NCBI GenBank assembly: GCA_003254925.1
Contig: QANZ01016320.1
Span: 200,138-264,137, forward strand
DNA length: 64,000 nucleotides
Source: Chamaecrista fasciculata
Taxonomy: Eukaryota; Streptophyta; Magnoliopsida; Fabales; Fabaceae
Direction: 5' to 3'
Notes under the pieces: generated by a model
Seen by the model: the letters and a program-made list of their open reading frames with translations, nothing else
Told to the model about the DNA's origin: nothing
Database searches by the model: none
In this document: piece after piece, positions 37,295 through 46,400 of the stretch
Layout: each line of letters opens with the position of its first letter
Position numbering within the stretch: position 1 is the first letter of the stretch
Made by a program: the position numbers and the translations under genes

Positions 37295-39437
37295 ACTTCA
37301 AGTTTATTTGTCTACTTATCTATAATTCTTTACATGTTAATTATTTTCATAAATTACAAATTGTAAATCGAAAATTTCAAAAAATAAAAAATTTCAAGGA
37401 TATTTTCTAGCTACTGTTACTCCGATTTATTAAAAAAAGTTATAATTTTTTTTAAAAATAATATATATGATTGCACTTGAAGGTGAGTAAGTTGACCCTA
37501 CAACTGCGAATTGGATTTAATTCATATTTATAAATTGGGTTGGGTCTCAAATAGTTAACTTGGAGGTTGGTTGATCAGAAAAATATGAGTTGGATTAAAT
37601 TTTTTTCTAAATTCAATCAAACTCAACATACACTACTAAAGTTGTTTTAAAAAGTTTAAAAAGTGTATGTAATTGTGTAGGAAAAATTAATTGGACTAGT
37701 TTACCCTTAGACCCAGATTTGGGCTGAGACTTGGATAGTCAAACTGTCGGCGTGGTAGATACTAGATATGACAGACAGCCTGGTCATACCATAGGATACT
37801 TTCGGCAAAACAACGCCCTAAAGGGTTTTGATAGTTTACAAATGAGAATAAAACATTTACCAAAAAAGAATGAGAAAACAAACACATAAACCTAACGAGC
37901 TACCAAATAAATTTTTAATTTTTAAAATAGAAAAATGCATGTCACAACCTTAGTTACTTATATGTCAATTGAATATTATTTTAGACATTTTATCTCATCT
38001 ATCAAACTAATTGTGTAAATCCAAATTTTCCACATAATATATTTCTTATTTTATAAGAAATATCATATATATGCTATTATGCTTTGCTAGGAAACCAGGA
38101 GTCAGGATTGCATCATTTATATATCATGAGATGAGATGTTTGGCATACGGACTAGCTACTCGCATTTTGATCAAAATTCTCACGCGTTTTTCTTTTTTGG
38201 TATTTACTGTTCATGAATTTAATGCATCTGTCTCAAAGATTAATTATTACGCGATGATAATAAAATAACATAACTAATATGTATTTCATTCTTGTATAAA
38301 TGAGAAATCGATCACTTTTTTAAAAGTTGTTCAGGTTATCATTTTTCATCAAAAAAAAAAAATTGTGGCATAATCAATTTTCTACATAAGAAATAGAAAT
38401 GTGTCAAACACTAACAAGGGAATATTGTTCAAACACCAAATATCCAATCCCCAATAAAATAATAAACAACACTGACTCTCTGAGATTAGTTGTTAGTGAA
38501 GTAATGCTAGCACTGAAAGCAATATAATAGTGAGTGGAATGAAAGGACAAATGAATTATGAGTATGATATTATAAATAACGTAACTTACTATATATACAT
38601 GGTTGTTGACATCATGGCCACCTTCTGATGCTCATTCTACACTAATCTAATTGGGAAAATGGAGCAAGAGATAAATTTATTTATTACAAAGTCGGTTCTG
38701 ACTTCTGGGCATTTCCTCATATATAATGATGCAAGTATATGTAAATATATTTATATATTCATGAAAAGCTGGTTCATCACTTGCAATGATAGGTATTTAA
38801 AACATGAAAAACAACGAGTAGGAGTGGGGAGTGGGATAACTTTAGGTATGTCACTTTCTTGGGCGGTGCTGAGTGCAGTAATAGTGAAACTTGGAAAATG
38901 ACACATCAAACGCCAAACAGCTGGCTGCCCTTAAACTTGTGCTAATTTCAAATCCAAATGCCTCTTAGCTCCCTCAAAAAGCCTATATTCGTCTTCTTCT
39001 CATCATATCATAATTACCCTTATATAATACTGTATTTATGTCTGCCTCCTCTTGATTCGTTTTATTTATGATATTTTGATTTCCCTGTGTAATGACTCAT
39101 TTTAAGCTCCGATCAACTGTACTTCTCTTCGGATCTTACTAACTTTGGTGAATATTTTGTAATCAAGAACAAAGTTTGAGTTGAGTTTGCCACAAAAGAG
39201 CTGTCTCTTCCCAGTACTAGACAACAGTAGTCTACTAGAGTCTCTTCATCCTCCATTTTGTATTGTTGAAAGGGTTGGCATGTTGGGAAGATAACCGAAA
39301 TATCAAACACACTAAAACAATATCAATATTTTTTCCCACTTAAATGAACTTAATAAGAACAATGAAGATTAAAAAATCACATCACCGACTACAACATATA
39401 AAAAATATGCACAAAACAAGAACAATGAAAATTATTT

Positions 39438-39449
39438 TTTTTTTGGGCC
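39438..39449 (-). repeat. Micro-insertion of 12 bp with 18-bp TSD
   Basis: GAACAATGAAAATTATTT occurs at 39420-39437 and, unchanged, at 39450-39467. The insert between them is only GGCCC and seven A (minus strand). The duplication is longer than the insert. Confidence 0.72.
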
Positions 39450-40367
39450 GAACAATGAAAATTATTTAATGTAACAAAAATTCCTTCAATGTAAAAGATA
39501 AAAATTACAGGTTCTCTCTTGATCCAACAAATTAAATGTAATCCTCTTTTACCAATAATGTCTTGCAAATATTCAGCAAGCTACGTCGGAACAAAATGAT
39601 AGTTCAATTATATACAATCACAAAAATGAGATAGAGCTAATTAAATAATAGAGATAAGCTATTGTTTGAACTATATCTAACAGAATCTAGATTGTCCAAA
39701 GACAATTTCCACCGTTCAAAATCAGAAACAGTAAGTCACGACAATACGAATACTTGCACGAGTAGGGGTGTGAGTACGAGATACGGTTAACTTTAAAAAT
39801 TATGAAGTACTGGTACGACAATATTTATTTAAATAAAATTTTACATAATATAAATTTATATAATTTTTTTTTATAAATAGTATGAATGTTTTGTTTATTA
39901 ATCAAAAGAAGAAATCAAATTTTAATATAATAAAAATATAGTAATATTTTAAAAAATATATAAAAATTTATATTTTATAATATTTTAAGAATATTCAAAA
40001 ATATTTATAAAATATGAATACGACTACATTATTTTTAAATACACATACCTTATAAATATGATACATAGTGGAATTCATCTAGATGCAACGCATGTCCTTA
40101 GGAGTAAAAAAAAGTTAATTTAATAATAAGTGTCATTTCTCTCCCATCACATCTAAATTACAGGAGGACAAATTTTTTAGTGAAGATTTTTTTAAGACAT
40201 ACCTTTTTTTTTTTTTTCATATTGTCACTTTAGCCAGAAAGAAACTCCATTTTAAGTTTAAAAAACTTCATTTCAACAAGCAAAAGGACAATTCACAATG
40301 TGGGGGCCGAGAGCGCGTAGGAAAATATTAATGATTGCTTAAACGGGAATAATGGAATATGGATAAT

Positions 40368-40385
40368 TTTTTTTGGTCAGGGGCC
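40368..40385 (-). repeat. Micro-insertion with 10-bp TSD
   Basis: TATGGATAAT lies at 40358-40367 and 40386-40395. On the minus strand the insert reads GGCCCCTGACC plus seven A. Confidence 0.62.
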
Positions 40386-40805
40386 TATGGATAATGGATC
40401 AGCAGTCATTTCCAAGTAAAAAAGAAACAGCTACTGTGACCCAAAAAGAAGCATCGACAACCATTTCCTAAAGCAACACTTGCTTGGAATTTTATTTTGG
40501 TCAAGCTTGGACTTTAAAATGAGAGGTGTTCATGTTTGTTTTGGGGCAAACCTGGGCTTATATCGTATCAGGCCCAACCATTATATTCTTAGTTTTTTTT
40601 TAAAATTAAACAAGTTCTATAATTTCTGGTTTTCTGCTTCATATTTCATACCACGCACATTTTGTTGAAGACTGAAGCTCAGATTTACTTATAGGATTTT
40701 TCTTAATTATAGGAAAAAAATATACATTTTTTAGTATTCGGATTCAGAGATAAAAAAAATAATACACCTACAGTATCTTATTCATATTCTACTGATGATA
40801 ATCAT

Positions 40806-41441
40806 TAGGGATGGCAATTTCTTAAAATAGTTAGGGTACTCGTCCGTATCCGTCTAAAAAAACTATCTGACGTCGGATATTGGATAGGATACGGATAGTG
40901 AAAATTAAATATTTTTTATATATTGGGCGGATACGGATATTGCTCTCGGATACCCTATATCTGTCCGAAATGAACGAATAGTTAGGGTATCCAATATCCG
41001 ATAACCTATTACTTATTTAATTTTTATATTTTACATTCAATTTAACATTTTATACATAATTATTTAAATTTAATTAATTATATTTATATATATTTTGGTA
41101 TAATCATTTTTATTTATATTATATTTAATTTTTTTATATTAAAAAATAAATTTAAAACATAAATAAATAACAAATTTCATTTATTTATATTAGTTGGTGG
41201 ATAATAGATATAGGGTAACCGTTATATCCGATATATAAAATAGAATATTCTATCCTATATCCATATTTTTTCGAATATTACAGGTATTTCGGGTACCCGT
41301 CGGATACAGGATATCGGATAGGGTGCTAATACGGATATTAATTTATCGGATACAGATAGGGTACGGATATTGAATAGGATAAACAAATACGGATACGGAT
41401 AGTGACAAAATCACCGAATACCCTATCCGTTGTCATCCCTA
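40806..41441. mobile_element. Non-autonomous hAT-type element, 636 bp
   Basis: Starts TAGGGATGGCAA, ends TTGTCATCCCTA. The 8-bp word ATAATCAT flanks it exactly at 40798-40805 and 41442-41449. Both subterminal zones are packed with GGATA(T/C)-style repeats (GATACGGATA, TATCCGATATCC). The middle is AT-rich and has no ORF. It has the same architecture as the element at 10864 but different motifs, so it belongs to another subfamily. Confidence 0.88.
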
Positions 41442-41597
41442 ATAATCATCCTAACTATGATCCAAATTAGTCCCCAATTCCTCACATGCAATTTTTTAAA
41501 TACCAGAGAAGTATAAAAGAAATAAATTTCCATTTTTCAAATCACAATAATTGGTCAGACCTACCCTTCAAAGTATTGTGTAATTAAGTAAGAAAAA

Positions 41598-42115
41598 AAT
41601 CTCTCTCATGAGAGACAAGTTCTCTCTCAAACCCTTCCTTGTGAGGGATCACCTCTCTCTTTTATGAGATATTTCACCCTGTTTCATATTAGGTTATCGA
41701 TGACGCTCTTTTCTGTATGTCTTCTGCAACGGTGGTTTTCAAGTTTAGGTGGTTTTCAGCGGTTTTCCTTCCCAGATTTGTGTGCTCTGTGCTCGTGTCC
41801 GTGTGTTTTCTGTGGCGGAGGCGTTCTGGATCTGGTCTGGTCTGTTTTTTTTTGTGTTTTCAATTTTTTAGATGGTTGTAGTTTTAGTTGAATTCCTAGA
41901 TCCGTTAACTTGGCAGTTGATTGTCTTACCAATTTATGACACGAAGATGGGTCCTTTTGGATGGGTTGTAAACCCCCCACCTTCGTCAATTGATGTTCTT
42001 TCTAGTTTTCTTGTTGATACTAGGGAGAGATTTGATTATTTTGCTGTGTTTTTATTTGTACTGTACTTGACTTTGCCTTGATTTTGAATGAATTGTTTCG
42101 AGTAAAAAAAAAAAG
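41598..42115 (+). mobile_element. Short LINE-like repeat, copy B, with poly-A
   Basis: Starts at TCTCTCTCATGAGAGACAAG and ends in an A run near 42103-42115. It aligns with copy A (29880-30470, opposite strand). Copy A carries extra bases in the middle. The ORF at 41664-41891 is not conserved in copy A, so it is not taken as coding. Confidence 0.65.
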
Positions 42116-43494
42116 ATTGATTAAGAAAAGAAAAAATAGAGCCAAAAAAAACACGTCTCAACAACATTTTAAGTTTTAACCCTTTTTAGTTCAGAATTTT
42201 ATGAAACAAAAAATAATTAGTTGAGAAAAGAAATAAACTCTATCGAAAAAGTCAAGCCTAAAAAAAAATCTATCAAAAAAGAAAAAAAAAAACTAATTCT
42301 GAATCAGATGCATAATTCAAAATAATTTTCTGAATAATATCTTGAGTCTCACCAGTTAGTCATATTTTAAGAAACTCATGATTAGAAGAAATGAAAGAAA
42401 ATAAAACAATAAAAAAATAGTAAAAAATTAAAGATTTTAGACTCAAAATAATCTAAATTGTTCCAAAATACATGTCCTCGTTTGTTATTTTTTTCCATCT
42501 ACAATGTGTTCTTTTTTTTTTTTTGGTGATTACAATGTGTTCTTTTTAAATAATCTTGATAAGGTATTTCATACACAACCTATCTCTCCATACTTTCTTT
42601 CAATGACTACTATTTCAATGACTACTATCTCTGACCAACTTATCACTTAACTGACAACATCAAAACTGTTAAAGTAAACGGGTAGTACTCGTACTATGCC
42701 TATAAGATAAGTTGGAGACCACCCTAATATCCCAATGTAACAATCCTATAAAAATGACCTACATATACCCTATATATATAATTAAGACGTTCGAGTAACT
42801 AAGATATATATATATATATTAATCTTTATCTTATCCTTATTCTACTAATATATTGATGCCGGTAACTAATATATATTAATCCCTACCTTATCATTACTTT
42901 ACTAATATATTGATTTTGGCATCGGAGACTAATTAGAGAACTAACCCCCTCTTGCATGTAGACCCAAAAGTGAAGGCGGAGTCTAAATTATCATATATAT
43001 AAATATATGGTAAACAATATAATAGATGAGAAGTTTGTTTAGGGAAGAAGAGATCTTGATAACTATTATATATTATTTTATTTACATATTAGACATTACT
43101 CAGACTCTCATAGTGGTGGTGAAGCATTGCTTTGCATATATAACACGGTTTGCTTTGCTCGTTAGACCAATTGGGTTCGTTGATTTTGACCCATCCACGA
43201 GAAGAATTAATTATGTAAAAATAAAACATTAAATATTTAACAAACTGTTAGTGTGGCAATTTTCCAGATGACAATACTGAGTTTCTGGGGAAAAATAAAA
43301 GTATATATATTTTCATTAATTTTGCACGATACATTTCAGACTCAATAATAAATACACGAATTAATACTGACTATTCTTTTTCATGTTTATTCACTGGCCT
43401 GCTTGGTGCTCATATGGCCAGCATCTTCACTATGATTGCTATTTAGTATTTACAACCCCGAAATGAACCATATATATATAATAGGTGTTGAATT
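42116..43494. other. Intergenic DNA and DXS 3' flank
   Basis: No gene is supported. A roughly 60-bp imperfect tandem duplication lies near 42807-42925 (TATATATTAATC...ACTAATATATTGAT twice). A micro-insertion lies at 42517. Confidence 0.5.
42517..42530 (-). repeat. Micro-insertion with 17-bp TSD
   Basis: TACAATGTGTTCTTTTT lies at 42500-42516 and 42531-42547. On the minus strand the 14-bp insert reads ATCACC plus eight A. Confidence 0.62.
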
Positions 43495-46400
43495 TTACAT
43501 GTCAAGGCTGAGTAGGAGACGATCATCCCATTTTGCATTCGTTAATGACAAAGCAGTTGCTGCTATATGCTTACTACTCAGCCCCGCCATTTGAATTTGA
43601 TCATTCTGTGACCCATGCTCTATGTATCTGTCTGGTAGTGTCAGGCTTCGCCACTGCACCAATTCCACAAATTCACTTAGTTAATTATATTGAATGTGAT
43701 TCATATATATATTCTTGAACCAGAATATATAATGCACTAGTGAATGTTAAGACATAATATGTAATTAGCATAATATGTAATTAGTTGGTCATTAGCTATA
43801 GAATGTTGCAGAAGTGTACAGCTGTATACAGTAGTGCTTAGTCATACACGTGTAGGTATAGTATTAGCTCATTCTTTCCATTGTAACAGAATTCCGTTGT
43901 AGCTTGTACTATATATTGTCTATAGCAGAAGGAATATGCAGGGCTTCAGAATATTTTATTCATATTTTGGTAAAATCTTTCTTGGTATCAGAGCCAGGTT
44001 CCGATCCTGGGACCTGTGGGTTATGGGCCCACCACGCTTCCGCTGCGCCACTCTGATACGTCTATGGCTTCTTCTTCCTCCGCCGATTTTTCTTCCTCCT
44101 CTGCTTCCTCCACCTCTGTTGATCCTGTCACTCTTGCCTCCGTTGCCAAGTCCGATACGTCTCTGTTTTTTCTGCGAACAGAGGAGCTGACTGTTTTTGT
44201 TCTTATTTACGTGGACGATATTCTTGTCACTGGCAACAGTTCAGTGTTTTTGCAGAAGTTTATTGACAAACTGAATGCTCTGTTTTCGCTGAAAGATCTT
44301 GGGTCAGTGTATTATTTTCTTGGTGTAGAAGTCAGTCGTGATTCAGCTGGTTTTCATCTTACTCAGAGCAAATATGTGGTAGATTTGTTGGAAAAGTTTG
44401 GTTTTTCTGATTGCGCTACTGTTGACACACCTATGGTTACTGGACGTCAGTTTTCGAAAGATGAAGGCACTCTTCTTCGTGATCCGACTTTGTATCGTAG
44501 CATGATTGGGTCACTCCAATATCTTCTCACTACTAGACCGGATGTTGCCTTTGCTGTCAATAAGCTGAGTCAATTCTTGGCTGCTCCAACAGATGTTCAT
44601 CTACAAGCTGTTAAGAGAATTTTTCGCTATTTGAAAGGCACTCATTTCTTAGGATTATGCCTTCGTCCTTGTTCCAGTCTGCAGCTTGTGACATATACCG
44701 ACGCTGACTGGGCAACGAATATTGATGATAGGAAGTCGTCAGCTGGGTACTGTGTTTTTCTTGGCGATTCGCTCGTGTCCTGGTCATCTCGCAAGCAAAG
44801 GGTTGTCTCGAGGTCTAGCACAGAGTCTGAGTATAGAGCTCTGGCTGATGGTGCTGCGGAGGTTAGGTGGCTGGCTTCGTTGTTCTCTGAGCTGGGTTTT
44901 CCTCTTTCTCTTCCTTGTGTGATGAAGTGTGATAATATCAGTGCTCAAGCCTTAGCTTCGAATCCAGTACAGCTTTCACGGAGTAAACACATTGAGTTGG
45001 ATATTCATTTTGTCCGAGACTTGGTTTTGTCTGGGTTCCTAAAAGTGCAGCATGTCTCTTCCCAGTCACAAATTGCTGATTGTCTTACAAAGGCTTTGCC
45101 GTTCCCGTCGTTTTCAACTTTCAGAGACAAACTCGGTCTGTCAGCGACACCCTCTCGTTTGAGGGGGGATGTTAAGACATAATATGTAATTAGCATAATA
45201 TGTAATTAGTTGGTCATTAGCTATAGAATGTTGCAGAAGTGTACAGCTGTATACAGTAGTGCTTAGTCATACACGTGTAGGTATAGTATTAGCTCATTCT
45301 TTCCATTGTAACAGAATTCCGTTGTAGCTTGTACTATATATTGTCTATAGCAGAAGGAATATGCAGGGCTTCAGAATATTTTATTCATATTTTGGTAAAA
45401 TCTTTCTGTGAAACTAAAGAAACAAAAGATTAATGGTTGTTACCTTGAGACTCCCATCGAGAAGTCCACTTAAGCCTAGGAAATGAGAAACATGTGAACC
45501 AAACCCTCCAATGGATCCTTCTTCCACTGTCATCAGAATTTCATGCTCTCTAGCTACTTGCCTCATCAACTTTGCATCCAGTGGCTTACAAAATCTTGCA
45601 TCCACCACAGTTGTTGAGATGCCTCGAACTTCCAGAATCTTCGCTGCTTCCATACAGCTTTGAACCATTGTTCCATACCCCACAAGTGCCACTCTGCTTC
45701 CCTCCTTCAACACCCTTCCTTTCCCAACCTATATATAAATATTTCAACTCTCCATTAGCATCAAAGAGAAACTTTTGTAGTTAAACAAAGCAGAACGAAT
45801 AAAAATGTAGTAATACCTCTAATGGGGTGCCTTTGTTGTTAGGAGGAAGAGGGGATCCAATACCATTTCCTCTGGGGTACCTAAAGCAACTAGGACGATC
45901 ATCTATGGCAGCAGCCGTGGCCACCATGTGCATAAGTTCGGCTTCATCAGAAGGAGCCATGACCACCATGTTTGGCAAACAAGCCATGTAGGTTGTGTCA
46001 AAGGCTCCACAATGAGTTGGACCATCAGCACCTACAAGCCCAGCTCTGTCTACTGCAAATCTCACAGGAAGCTTTTGAAGGTCCACATCATGTGCTACCT
46101 GATCAAACCCTCTTTGCAGAAATGAAGAGTAAATTGCACAGAATGGCTTCAATCCTTCAGCAGCAAGCCCAGCAGCAAATGTCACAGCATGCTGTTCTGC
46201 AATCCCCACATCGAAACATCTCTCGGGAAATTTCTTTTGGAATAAGTTGAGTCCTGTGCCTCCTCCCATTGCAGCATGAATTCCAACAATTCTGTCATCA
46301 GCTTCTGCTGCTGCTATCAATGACTCTGCGAAGTACTGAGTGTATGAACGAGTGCTTGTTTTGGTCTTCAATTGCTTCCCTGATTTAGGATCAAACTTCA

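Larger units (their letters stand above)
35470..40797. other. COL promoter and long intergenic region
   Basis: No gene is supported. A G-box CACGTG lies at 35642-35647, about 175 bp upstream of the COL ATG, a plausible light-response element. Micro-insertions are listed at 37275, 39438 and 40368. A left-end-like TAGGGGTGTGAGTACGAG near 39764 may begin a decayed hAT-type copy, but no right end is found. Confidence 0.5.
43745..45407 (+). mobile_element. Internally deleted Ty1/copia element in DXS last intron
   Basis: Two 238-bp LTRs (43745-43982 and 45170-45407) look identical by eye. The TSD GTGAA sits at 43740-43744 and 45408-45412. The polypurine tract TTTGAGGGGGGA abuts the 3' LTR. LTRs begin TG and end CT. 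The internal part is only 1187 bp: an antisense initiator-tRNA copy, then a single ORF in which a gag-like start is fused to the second half of reverse transcriptase plus RNase H. Protease, integrase and the first half of RT are gone, so it must have been moved by a full-length relative. It lies antisense to DXS. Identical LTRs imply a recent insertion. Confidence 0.93.

Noticed and set aside
41664..41891. 75-codon Cys/Phe-rich ORF as a small secreted protein gene
   Set aside because: It lies within a repeat whose other copy does not keep the frame.
43983..44057. A functional nuclear initiator tRNA-Met gene
   Set aside because: It has an encoded CCA, lies precisely where a copia primer-binding site belongs, and has lost the invariant A of the B box. 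It is better explained as a copied primer.
45572..46250. Plus-strand ORFs within DXS
   Set aside because: They are antisense to exons with clear DXS motifs and have no similarity of their own.
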